The notes under the pieces were generated by a model. That model was not told the origin of the DNA, ran no database searches, and was given only the letters and a program-made list of their open reading frames with translations. A program made the translations under genes and the position numbers. A stretch of DNA of 13,785 nucleotides from Bacteroidota bacterium (lineage in GTDB: Bacteria; Bacteroidota; Bacteroidia; NORP154), in contig NVRZ01000055.1 in NCBI GenBank assembly GCA_002401055.1, positions 1-13,785 on the forward strand, written 5' to 3'. This document shows, piece by piece, positions 5,857 through 13,785 of the stretch. Each line of letters starts with the position of its first letter. The first letter of the stretch is position 1.

Positions 5857-8800
5857 TTATCTGATTAAGTTTATCAATCCGCTAATATTAACGGTCTCAT
5901 TTAATGAAGTAATTCCCTGTACATTAAAAACATATGCGCCTCCTGGCAAATTCTTCCCAGTAAGCATTTTTGTACCGTCCCAGCCCATATTTACATCTTG
6001 CGAATGAAATAAAACACCGCCTAGCCGGTCATAAACTCTAAACTCAAAATCTGTTATACCAGATTCGTCGATTCGTACATAGAATACATCGTTCTGGCCA
6101 TCACCATTAGGAGTAAAAGCAGTAGGAGTCCATAATATTGGTTCAACCACTGTAACAACTACAGAGTCGGAGTTCATACAATTGAATACATCGGTAACTA
6201 CAACTGTATAAACATAAATGCCTATGTCAGCAGGACTGGCTAGCGGGTCAGGAATACTAATATTACTCAACCCCATTGCTGGCGACCAACTGTACATGAT
6301 ACCTCCAGTTGCAAGCAATTGGGCTTCAGCGCCTCTGGCAATAGTAACAGAATCGCCTGCTTCAGCAATTGGTAATGGATGCACAGTCACAACAACTTGA
6401 TCTGTCACTGGATCGCATCCATAATCATCTGCAACAGTAACGGTGTAAGTAATAGCCGTATCGGTCATCGTTGAGTCTGTTGATACCATCGGATAAGAGG
6501 AAGTTGTACTGCTCAATCCCAACGAAGGCGTCCAGCTGTAGAATTGTCCTTCAACCAACGCTGCACCAATCTGAACACTATCTCCGAAACAAATTTCCAC
6601 ATCTATTCCCGCATCAGCATTCAGAGGTAGCAGCATTGTTACACTTACCGAATCCATGTCCATGCATCCAGTTGCGCTATCCATAACCATTAAAAAATAG
6701 GTATTGATATTCGCTTCTGGGCATGATGTAGGATCTGAAATCATTGCATTATCCAGCGTATTGGAAGGAAACCAGCTGTAGGTGTTTCCCGCAACTGAAG
6801 CGCTTCCAATTTGCACACATCTATTCGCACAAATAATTGTGTCTGAACCAGCATCTGCTATTGGCAGTGCGTTAATTGTAATCGTGTCGGAAAAGGTCTC
6901 CGTACAATTTGCATCCGATATGGTGAAGGTTATCGTTTTGGTGCCTCCGTCATCGTAATATATACCCTGTGGGTTCTCAGAACTTGCGTTTGATGGAGTT
7001 GCGCCTTCACCAAAATCCCAACCATAGGACCAATTTGTGCCGCTGCTGCCCGAGTTAATGAAGTTAACATTGCTTCCGGCACATACTGGAGCTGTAGAGC
7101 TAAATCCAACAGAAGGCCTGTCATTGATATTAATTGTCTGCATCGATGTATCAGAACAAACGCCATCGGTTACCACCAACATAATCATCTTGATTCCAAA
7201 TGATGAGTAGATTATATCAACAGGGTTTTCATCCGTAGAACTCGCAGGCGCAGATCCCGATCCAAAACTCCAGGCGTAGGTCCAGCTTCCTCCAGTGCTT
7301 CCAGTATTGGTAAAGTCAACTGAATCCAGCTCGCAAGATGGCGCTGTAGAAGTAAAATTAGCCATCGGTGTAGCGTTAACTACAATAGACTGAGAAACGG
7401 TTTCAGTACAGTTGCCATTAGAAATAGTTAACGTTACTGTTTTTGTACCACTATTGCTATACATTACCCCTGATGGATTCTCAGCGGCAGATGTAATTGG
7501 TGAAGCGCCTACTCCGAAATCCCAGCTATAAGCCCAAGTGCCACCTGTGCTTCCTGTATTTGAGAAATCAATTCCTACATTACCACAATCAGGTGCCGTT
7601 GAAGTGAAACTTGCTGTAGGCTGCAGATTGATGGTAATTGTTTGAACGACCGATTCCGAACATGTACCGTCAGTTGTCGTTAGCATTATGCTTTTCGTAC
7701 CAGCGGTTGAATACACAACTCCGGCTGGGTTTTCTGAAGACGATGTAGCTGGAGTTGCTCCTGAACCGAGGTTCCAGGAATAAGTCCATGACCCTCCAGT
7801 ACTACCTGTATTGGTAAAACTTACCGTGTCATCACTACACGCTGGTGCGGTAGATGCAAAGCTCACCATCGGCGATTCGTTAACAGTTATTGAGTTCGTA
7901 ACATCGGCAGAACAGTCTGCATCTGATACGGTTAAAGTAACACTCTTGCTTCCCCCAGAGTTGAAAGTAACCCCCGATGGGTCTTCAGCTGTTGCAGATG
8001 AAGGTGATGAACCAGTTCCGAAATCCCAGTCATACATCCAATTGCCTCCCGTGCTGCCAGTATTGGTGAAATCCACACCATTGTTCGCGCATTGCGGAGC
8101 ATTAGAAGTAAAGCTTGCAGTCGGTTTTTGATTGATTGTTACTGTTTTGGTCATCATATCAGAACACGTTCCAATTACAGTCGTTAATGTTACCGTCTTA
8201 ACACCTGCAGTAGAATAAACCACGGACGATTGATTCTCCGTGCTACTGCTTGAAGGAACCGATCCCGATCCGAACGTCCAACTGTATGAAGTTGCTCCGC
8301 TTGTGCCAGTGTTCACAAAGTCCACGCCTTCTCCAGTACAGGCAGGGGCAGTAGAGGATAGGTCTGCTACCGGCGTTGTATTTATTGTTATTGATTGTAT
8401 ATCGGTAACAGTACAGTTTCCATTATTTACTATAAGAGTAACTGATTTAGAACCACTGGTACTGTAAATAACATCTTGAGGTTCATAGGCATTGGAAGAA
8501 GAAGGCATTGCCCCTGATCCAAAGTCCCACAAGTAGGTTAAGCCTACGCCTGTGTCGCTGGCATTTGTAAAGTCCACTCCAATCCCCATACATTCCGGAG
8601 CAGATGATGAAAACCCAATTGTAGGATTTGGATTAATCACCACAGCATTTACAATTGTGTCATCACAGCCACCATTGTTTACGATTAATGTCACAATCTT
8701 TACACCTGATGAGGAGTAAACAATACCCGTTGGGTTTTTAACCGATGAAGTATTGGGAGTGCCACCACCAAAGTCCCACGAAAAAGTAGTGCCGCTTAGT

Positions 8801-8949
8801 GTATCCGCTGCATAAAAATTAATGTCTTGTCCCACACATCCCGGTGCTGAAGAAGTAAACTCTGCCATGCATTGCGCTTTGAGCATTGTAGTAGCCGTCA
8901 TCGCAACGATGAACAATGGCACTGATAAGAGTAAGGTTACTTTTTTCAT
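5857..8949 (-). CDS. Giant secreted PKD-repeat protein with T9SS type B sorting domain
   Basis: A 1030-aa exported adhesin-like protein. Layout: signal peptide (about 1-25, KKVTLLLSVPLFIVAMTATTM, cut after KAQ); eight PKD repeats of 83-84 residues (28-111, 112-195, 196-278, 279-362, 363-446, 447-530, 531-614, 615-698), each with a YxWxFG-like core (NLG in repeat 5) and a cysteine pair; three Ig-like modules starting DAG/EAG (699-778, 779-862, 863-940); then the gliding-motility type sorting domain (941-1030; TAFTPNGDGQNDVFYV, YDRLGG, WDGT, LPGGAYVF). That last domain directs T9SS export across the outer membrane. The start ATG (8947-8949) is fixed by the signal peptide. It lies 48 bp downstream of its larger paralogue and 45 bp upstream of porP/sprF, so one operon is likely. 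Likely role: surface adhesion, matrix or gliding; the ligand is unknown. Cys711 and Cys743 in the first Ig-like module have no counterparts in the paralogue. Confidence 0.93.
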   Translation of the reverse strand: MKKVTLLLSVPLFIVAMTATTMLKAQCMAEFTSSAPGCVGQDINFYAADTLSGTTFSWDFGGGTPNTSSVKNPTGIVYSSSGVKIVTLIVNNGGCDDTIVNAVVINPNPTIGFSSSAPECMGIGVDFTNASDTGVGLTYLWDFGSGAMPSSSNAYEPQDVIYSTSGSKSVTLIVNNGNCTVTDIQSITINTTPVADLSSTAPACTGEGVDFVNTGTSGATSYSWTFGSGSVPSSSSTENQSSVVYSTAGVKTVTLTTVIGTCSDMMTKTVTINQKPTASFTSNAPQCANNGVDFTNTGSTGGNWMYDWDFGTGSSPSSATAEDPSGVTFNSGGSKSVTLTVSDADCSADVTNSITVNESPMVSFASTAPACSDDTVSFTNTGSTGGSWTYSWNLGSGATPATSSSENPAGVVYSTAGTKSIMLTTTDGTCSESVVQTITINLQPTASFTSTAPDCGNVGIDFSNTGSTGGTWAYSWDFGVGASPITSAAENPSGVMYSNSGTKTVTLTISNGNCTETVSQSIVVNATPMANFTSTAPSCELDSVDFTNTGSTGGSWTYAWSFGSGSAPASSTDENPVDIIYSSFGIKMIMLVVTDGVCSDTSMQTININDRPSVGFSSTAPVCAGSNVNFINSGSSGTNWSYGWDFGEGATPSNASSENPQGIYYDDGGTKTITFTISDANCTETFSDTITINALPIADAGSDTIICANRCVQIGSASVAGNTYSWFPSNTLDNAMISDPTSCPEANINTYFLMVMDSATGCMDMDSVSVTMLLPLNADAGIDVEICFGDSVQIGAALVEGQFYSWTPSLGLSSTTSSYPMVSTDSTMTDTAITYTVTVADDYGCDPVTDQVVVTVHPLPIAEAGDSVTIARGAEAQLLATGGIMYSWSPAMGLSNISIPDPLASPADIGIYVYTVVVTDVFNCMNSDSVVVTVVEPILWTPTAFTPNGDGQNDVFYVRIDESGITDFEFRVYDRLGGVLFHSQDVNMGWDGTKMLTGKNLPGGAYVFNVQGITSLNETVNISGLINLIR
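6856..8868 (-). repeat. Eight tandem PKD coding repeats, period about 250 bp
   Basis: Eight in-frame units of 249-252 bp within the 1030-aa protein. Typical markers are S-x-APxC at the unit start, the VDFxNTGSTGG segment, WDFGxG, SxENPxGVxYS, KTVTLT and DGxC near the end. Repeats 4 to 8 share the GSTGGxW or GSSGxxW form; repeat 3 has the shorter GTSGATSYSW form. Units of each gene match the same-numbered units of the paralogue in several cases, which points to duplication of the whole block. Confidence 0.9.
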
Positions 8950-8997
8950 AATACTTGTTTTGTCTGAATTGATATTTTACTTAATTCTTAGTTCTGA

Positions 8998-11900
8998 TTA
9001 TTTCAAGAGGTTCACCATTCCGGTCATGTCTATTACTGTACCATCCGTTTTGGATCCAATAACCACATAAACAAAAGCCCCTCCTCTTAATTCTCTTTCT
9101 GAGGCCATGTTTGTGCCATCCCATCCGACCGATCCGTCTTTGGTATAAAATATTCTTTGCCCTAGTCGGTCGTAAATGCTGAACTCAAAGTTTGCAATAT
9201 CCTCAGGTACAACTCCTCTCACATAAAGAATATCATTGTGACCGTCACCATTGGGTGTGAATGCAACTGGTAGCCATATTTCTGGTTCTACTACAGTTAT
9301 TGTAATTGAGTCCATACTCACACAGCCATATAAATCTGTTACCTGCACATAGTAGGTCGTAGTTAAGTCTGGAGAAGCAACTGGATTGTCTATTCCTGCA
9401 TTGCTTAATTCGTAGTTAGGGCTCCAGATATAGTCAATACCACCCGTTGCTATTAGTTGCATGCTCTTTCCCTTCGCAATTGCCGTATCATTGCCAGCCT
9501 CAGCCATGGGAAGTGGGTGCACGATTACTTCAACTTGATCAGTAATTGCATCGCAGCCGTAATCATCAGTAACAGTTAAAGTATAAGTAGTTGTAACACT
9601 TGGGTTTGCCATAGGATTTGGTGATGTTGTACTGCTCAGTCCATTTGAAGGTGACCAGCTGTAAAACTGTCCTTCGACGAGTGCTGCACCTATTTGAATA
9701 TCGTCTCCACCACATATTTCAACATCAATTCCAGCATCTGCCGATAATGGAAGCAACATGGTCACGAGAACAGTGTCGGTATTTGTACATGAGTTTGATC
9801 CGGTGACTGTTACCTGATATATTGTAATAGTTGCCTCAGGGCTGACCGTTGGATTCGAGATAAATGGATTGTCGAGAGTTGTAGTTGGAAACCAGAAGTA
9901 AGTGCTACCTAATACTGAGTCGCTACCAATTTGCACGCTTCTATTCGCGCAAATAATAGTGTCGGGCCCTGCATCGACAATGGGAAGTTCATCAATTGTT
10001 ATACTTCCGCTGAAAGACTCAGTACAGTTTCCATCAGAAATAGTAAGCGTTATTGTTTTGTTTCCACCTACACTGTAAATAATGCTACCAGGATTTTCAG
10101 CACTTGAGCCGGAAGGGAAAGCTCCCAACCCAAAGTCCCAGGAGTATGCCCAATTGTTGCCACTACTGCCAGAGTTAACAAAGATAACGTCAAGACCTGC
10201 GCAAACCGGAGCGGTAGAGTTGAAGCCAACCGTAGGCCTGTCGAAGATATTGATGGTTTGGGTAATAGAGTCAGAACATGTGCCGTCTGATACTACTAGC
10301 TCAATGGATTTGGTACCGTTCGATGAATAAATTACATCTGCAGGATTTTCATCCGTTGAATTTGCAGGTGCTGCATCGGAACCAAAGGTCCATGAATAAG
10401 TCCAACCACCGCCGTTACTGCCCATGTTGAAGAAATCAACAGAGTCTAATTCGCAAGATTGGGCAGTTGAGGCAAAGGCGGCAGTTGGTGTCGCATTAAT
10501 TATAATGGATTGTGTAAATGAGGATACGCATATTCCATCACTAAGCGTAAGCGTAATAGTTTTTAATCCACTTGAATTATACATAATGTCAAGAGGATTT
10601 TCTGCTGAAGAAGAAGATGGAGATGCTCCTATTCCAAAATCCCAGCTGTATGACCATTTCAGTGCTGAACTTCCAGTATTGTTAAAGTCAACGCCTACAT
10701 TTCCGCAAGCAGGAGCAGTAGAGCTGAAACTAGCTGTCGGTTTTTCATTTATCGTTATGCTTTGCGTTGTAGAGTCCACACAAGAACCTAATGTTGCTAT
10801 CAGTTGAACTGTCTTTAATCCATCTGTAGAATACACTATACCAGTCGGGTTCTCATCCGTGGAGCTTGCCGGAATGGCACCAGTTCCAAAATTCCACATA
10901 TAAGTGGCGCCGGTTGTGCCCATATTGATGAAATCAACACTGTCTTCCGCGCACATTGGAGAACTTGAGGTAAAATCTGCAATAGGCGAAATATTTACCG
11001 TTATAGAACTCGTGGTTGTTGCCAAACAACTTCCATTTGATATGGTTAATGTTACATTCTTACTTCCTCCAGATCCGTAAATGACTCCATTTGGATTTTC
11101 GATTGTCGATGTTGAAGGTAAAGCATCAACTCCAAAATCCCAGCTATATAGCCAGTTGCCACCAGTACTTCCCGTATTGGTGAAATCCACTCCTGTGGCA
11201 GCGCATTGTGGCGCAGTAGATGTGAAGCTTGCTGTTGGCGTTAGTTCTATGCTTATGGGTTTTGTGACCATATCAACACAAGTTCCCAATGTGGTTACAA
11301 GTTGAACTGCCTTAACACCCGAGGTTGAATAAATTACGCCCGCTGGATTTTCAACAGACGCTGTACCTGGTGTAGCCCCAGAGCCGAAGTTCCAGCTATA
11401 TAAGGTTGCTCCTGTAGTTCCTGTATTGACAAAAGTGATCATATCATTCGTGCAAACTGGCGCATTGGAATTAAAATCAGCTGTGGGTGTAGCGTTTATA
11501 GTGATGGTCATAGTTCCTGTTGCAGTACAGCTGCCGTCATTGATAGTCAATGTAACGGTTTTGGTACCTGCACTGTTATACATTACTCCGCCAGGATTTT
11601 CAACAGTAGAAGTTGCCGGGGATGCTCCTGCACCGAAATCCCACAGATATGAGACTCCAATTCCTGTGGTTCCTGTATTGGTAAAACCAACTGATTCTCC
11701 CATGCATGCAGGCGCTGTAGAGGTAAAGCTAATTGTAGGGTTGTCGTTAATGGTAATTATTTTGGTAATGACGTCTCCACTTCCGCACAGTGGATCAACA
11801 ACGGCCAATGAGATTACCTTAGCACCTGCTGATGAATAAACAACTGCTGGTGGAAACTCTGTTGTATCCGTAGCTGGCGTGGCATCTGCTCCAAAATCCC

Positions 11901-13563
11901 ATAAGAAGCTTCGGCCTCCACCGGAAGTTCCAGTATTATAAAAATTCACTGGTTTATTTATGCAGCCAGGGGGTACTGATGTCTCAAAATCAGCAACCGT
12001 GCCCGCATTTACGGTTACAATAGCCGTATCGGTATTTATACAGGCAGGGATTGTATTTATTCTATAGCTTTTAGTAAGAATGTACTCAATAGTGATTGTT
12101 GATGAAACTGTAAGTTTAGAATAGGGATCAGATAAGGTATCAGGTTGTGTAGAACCGTTTGCGGTTAGGCCAGTAGTTGGCGTCCAGGAGTATATAAACT
12201 CAGCATAATCACCAGGCGACTCACCACCAATTTGTACAGAATCGCCACTGCAATAGGCTGTATCTGGACCAGCATCTGCAAAGATTGCCCCCATGCTGTA
12301 TCCAGTTACGGTTGCTGGATTATTATTATCAGTAGGGCTTGTGCCTGTTCCCAATTGCCCCTGGCCGTTATCTCCCCATGTTTGGATACTGTCTGTTTCC
12401 AAAAGAACGATTGTATGTGGCCCTCCGGCCGAAACGGCAGTTACTCTGCTTGCAATTAATGAATTTGCGATTGGTGCCGAACGATCCGAAAAATCACCTA
12501 GTCCGAGCTCTCCCTGATCATTATCTCCCCAAGCCATAATACTGCTATCACTGAGAAGTGCAAAGCTGGAATTGTCACCGGTAGCCAACGCTATAGCTGT
12601 CGTTATCGTGCTTACAGTACCCGCAAATTTGCATTGCGGAGTACCACAGCTTCTGCCCAATTCAAATCCGTCGGAACCCAAGGATTGCGAACCCCATGAC
12701 CATACGGTGCCACCACTGTCAACAGCCAGACAATGTAAACGGCCGGCAGATATGCCAATGATGCTATCAAGTGGATCGACGGTGCTTTGCTGCTTACTTA
12801 CATATACCAGCGAAGTAGCTCCGGCGAGGCTTGAACTTCCATCATCTCCTAACTGACCTGCGTCGTCGCATCCGCACGTTTTTACTCTGCCGTTTCCTTG
12901 TAGTAGCATTGTAACACAGCTTCCACCTGAGACAGCGATTGCTACTTGTCCAGCGTCAATTCCTGTAATAAAAACCGGAGCATTTCTATCCGTTTTAGAA
13001 CCATCTCCCAACTGGCCAGAGCTATTGTCGCCCCATGCAACTGCGGTACCATTACTTTTTATTGCCAGAGAGTGGTCACCGCCTGCTGCAATCGCTACAA
13101 TGTCTGTTAAACTATCAGATCCACCAATATTTACCACCTTAACCGGCAAGTTTCTTTGAGACGTACCGGTTCCATCTCCTACTTGTCCGCTACCATTGTC
13201 ACCCCATGCCCATACCGTACCATCACTGCGTAGTGCTAGCGTGTGGTTGTCACCCGCCGCAACGGCAATAATATTGATCAGTGAATCGCTACCGCCGGGA
13301 GACACAACCGTAATTGGAACATCACTTGAAGTAGTGGAGTTGATACCCAATTGGCCGGAAGAGTTTAACCCCCAGGTTGCAACAGTACCATTGCATCTTA
13401 AGGCAACTGTGTGTGCAACTCCACCTTCAACAAAAATATACTGAAAATCATTTGGGTCATTTGGGTTGGCGCTTTGAGAAAAAGTGGATGAAGGAAGTGC
13501 CACTAGGCCGAGAATAATAATAATCAAGGTAGCGTACAGATGTGTCATTATTTTTTCAATCAT
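8998..13563 (-). CDS. Giant secreted RCC1-propeller and PKD-repeat protein with T9SS type B sorting domain
   Basis: About 1521 aa from the ATG at 13561-13563, chosen because MIEKIMTHLYATLIIIILG begins a normal signal peptide (cut near FSQ). The frame also opens at 13599, but that adds 12 polar residues before the signal. Layout: seven RCC1 repeats (about 43-425; tryptophan of the WG motif at 64, 120, 177, 290, 345 and 396, with cysteine at 230 in blade 4), enough for one closed seven-bladed propeller; one Ig-like module (429-524); eight PKD repeats (525-1196); three Ig-like modules (1197-1430); type B sorting domain (1431-1521; AFTPNGDGHNDILYV, YDRLGQ, WDGT, GGAFVY). Everything from the PKD block onward is paralogous to the downstream 1030-aa protein. 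It is 85 bp downstream of a partial porP/sprF. Predicted T9SS cargo at the surface or outside the cell; the propeller is probably a binding module, as no catalytic motif is seen. The ligand is unknown. Confidence 0.93.
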   Translation of the reverse strand: MIEKIMTHLYATLIIIILGLVALPSSTFSQSANPNDPNDFQYIFVEGGVAHTVALRCNGTVATWGLNSSGQLGINSTTSSDVPITVVSPGGSDSLINIIAVAAGDNHTLALRSDGTVWAWGDNGSGQVGDGTGTSQRNLPVKVVNIGGSDSLTDIVAIAAGGDHSLAIKSNGTAVAWGDNSSGQLGDGSKTDRNAPVFITGIDAGQVAIAVSGGSCVTMLLQGNGRVKTCGCDDAGQLGDDGSSSLAGATSLVYVSKQQSTVDPLDSIIGISAGRLHCLAVDSGGTVWSWGSQSLGSDGFELGRSCGTPQCKFAGTVSTITTAIALATGDNSSFALLSDSSIMAWGDNDQGELGLGDFSDRSAPIANSLIASRVTAVSAGGPHTIVLLETDSIQTWGDNGQGQLGTGTSPTDNNNPATVTGYSMGAIFADAGPDTAYCSGDSVQIGGESPGDYAEFIYSWTPTTGLTANGSTQPDTLSDPYSKLTVSSTITIEYILTKSYRINTIPACINTDTAIVTVNAGTVADFETSVPPGCINKPVNFYNTGTSGGGRSFLWDFGADATPATDTTEFPPAVVYSSAGAKVISLAVVDPLCGSGDVITKIITINDNPTISFTSTAPACMGESVGFTNTGTTGIGVSYLWDFGAGASPATSTVENPGGVMYNSAGTKTVTLTINDGSCTATGTMTITINATPTADFNSNAPVCTNDMITFVNTGTTGATLYSWNFGSGATPGTASVENPAGVIYSTSGVKAVQLVTTLGTCVDMVTKPISIELTPTASFTSTAPQCAATGVDFTNTGSTGGNWLYSWDFGVDALPSTSTIENPNGVIYGSGGSKNVTLTISNGSCLATTTSSITVNISPIADFTSSSPMCAEDSVDFINMGTTGATYMWNFGTGAIPASSTDENPTGIVYSTDGLKTVQLIATLGSCVDSTTQSITINEKPTASFSSTAPACGNVGVDFNNTGSSALKWSYSWDFGIGASPSSSSAENPLDIMYNSSGLKTITLTLSDGICVSSFTQSIIINATPTAAFASTAQSCELDSVDFFNMGSNGGGWTYSWTFGSDAAPANSTDENPADVIYSSNGTKSIELVVSDGTCSDSITQTINIFDRPTVGFNSTAPVCAGLDVIFVNSGSSGNNWAYSWDFGLGAFPSGSSAENPGSIIYSVGGNKTITLTISDGNCTESFSGSITIDELPIVDAGPDTIICANRSVQIGSDSVLGSTYFWFPTTTLDNPFISNPTVSPEATITIYQVTVTGSNSCTNTDTVLVTMLLPLSADAGIDVEICGGDDIQIGAALVEGQFYSWSPSNGLSSTTSPNPMANPSVTTTYTLTVTDDYGCDAITDQVEVIVHPLPMAEAGNDTAIAKGKSMQLIATGGIDYIWSPNYELSNAGIDNPVASPDLTTTYYVQVTDLYGCVSMDSITITVVEPEIWLPVAFTPNGDGHNDILYVRGVVPEDIANFEFSIYDRLGQRIFYTKDGSVGWDGTNMASERELRGGAFVYVVIGSKTDGTVIDMTGMVNLLK
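9976..11991 (-). repeat. Eight tandem PKD coding repeats, period about 250 bp (second block)
   Basis: Eight units inside the 1521-aa protein, at residues 525-611, 612-695, 696-778, 779-862, 863-944, 945-1028, 1029-1112 and 1113-1196. Repeats 3 and 5 are of a shorter GTTGAT type with VQLVTTLGTC / VQLIATLGSC, while repeats 4, 6, 7 and 8 are of the longer GGNW/KWSY type. Repeats 6, 7 and 8 begin CGNVG, CELDSVDF and RPTVGF-CAG, as do the same-numbered repeats of the shorter paralogue. Confidence 0.9.
12289..13437 (-). repeat. Seven RCC1 repeats (predicted beta-propeller)
   Basis: Seven units of roughly 150-180 bp with the RCC1 pattern GxxHTxALxxxGTVxxWGxNxxGQLG. Examples are HTLALRSDGTVWAWGDNGSG in unit 2 and the WGDNGQGQLG end of unit 7. 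Unit 4 has C-G-C in place of W-G-x. Unit 5 carries a short insertion before the GQLG-like end and a Cys pair soon after it (SCGTPQC). The count of seven equals that of eukaryotic RCC1. Confidence 0.88.
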
Positions 13564-13648
13564 GTTTTGTTTTTCAATTTTAGCACCGCCAAATCCCATG
13601 GTGATAACAAAGACGACAATTCTATCTTATGGGGTTGCCCAAGCCGAT

Positions 13649-13785
13649 TTATTTATTGGATTTCCTTTTTGGTCGCGAGATTTTTAGCCCAATATATATT
13701 TCATGTGAGCCTGAAGAATATTTTCGGATTTGGGATAAGGTGAGATCATAGGAATAACCAAAAACCAAGTTCTTTTTAGCTACCC
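13649..13785 (-). CDS. PorP/SprF family protein, C-terminal end only (cut by the window)
   Basis: The last 44 codons of a gene that enters from the right edge, reading from 13783 to TAA at 13649-13651. The end contains LVFGYSYDLTLSQI, then GSHEIYIGLKI and a basic tail RPKRKSNK. This matches the end of the PorP/SprF protein at 4765-5811, which reads SLGYSYDVGTSELNK and then STHEISLGF. GYSYD followed by a HEI strand is the usual last hairpin of this barrel family. It is short but the match is specific. The stop lies 85 bp upstream of the RCC1-PKD giant on the same strand, so the two giants are bracketed by a PorP/SprF gene on each side and all four may form one operon. Only the C-terminal end can be judged. 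Confidence 0.8.
   Translation of the reverse strand, partial: VAKKNLVFGYSYDLTLSQIRKYSSGSHEIYIGLKISRPKRKSNK

Noticed and set aside
7811..8467. Long plus-strand frames opposite the PKD genes (also 10082-11839)
   Set aside because: They recur with the 250-bp PKD period and translate to similar low-complexity peptides. They are mirror frames of the repeat coding strand.
6856..11991. Regular repeats as a CRISPR array
   Set aside because: The period is about 250 bp, in frame, and encodes PKD domains; there are no short identical repeats with unique spacers.

Overview
The window looks like a piece of a Bacteroidota chromosome, probably from the class Flavobacteriia or a close relative (the class is inference). 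The evidence is type IX secretion (T9SS) genes of the PorP/SprF type, two giant adhesin-like proteins ending in the gliding-motility/T9SS type B sorting domain, and a Bacteroidota-style promoter (TTTG, 20 bp, TAnnTTTG). The left edge cuts an htpG gene and the right edge cuts a second porP/sprF gene.

Left part (1-3100): the 3' end of htpG (+) converges on a PIN-PhoH family ATPase gene (-). The phoH gene needs a one-base frameshift close to its start to be read whole. Divergent from phoH lies about 880 bp with no credible protein gene. It holds a 23-bp palindrome, a textbook promoter, roughly 540 nt of purine-rich sequence with many small hairpins, and a strong intrinsic terminator. I read this as a free-standing non-coding RNA gene of unknown family. 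It shows no RNase P, tmRNA or SRP signature that I can recognise, and it is the best candidate for something undescribed.

Middle part (3067-4576): a GNAT acetyltransferase and a 2,4-dienoyl-CoA reductase-type SDR, both on the minus strand. A degenerate 7-bp-period tandem repeat starts at the stop codon of each gene.

Right part (4765-13785): a minus-strand cluster running porP/sprF (partial), then a RCC1-propeller + PKD giant (1521 aa), then a PKD giant (1030 aa), then porP/sprF. The giants are co-linear paralogues: eight PKD repeats, three Ig-like modules and the same sorting domain, matching module by module. Only the first carries a seven-bladed RCC1 propeller. All 16 PKD repeats have a cysteine pair 57-59 residues apart. 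The likely working model is that both giants are exported through the outer membrane by T9SS and held at the surface or released, with the PorP/SprF proteins as their outer-membrane partners.
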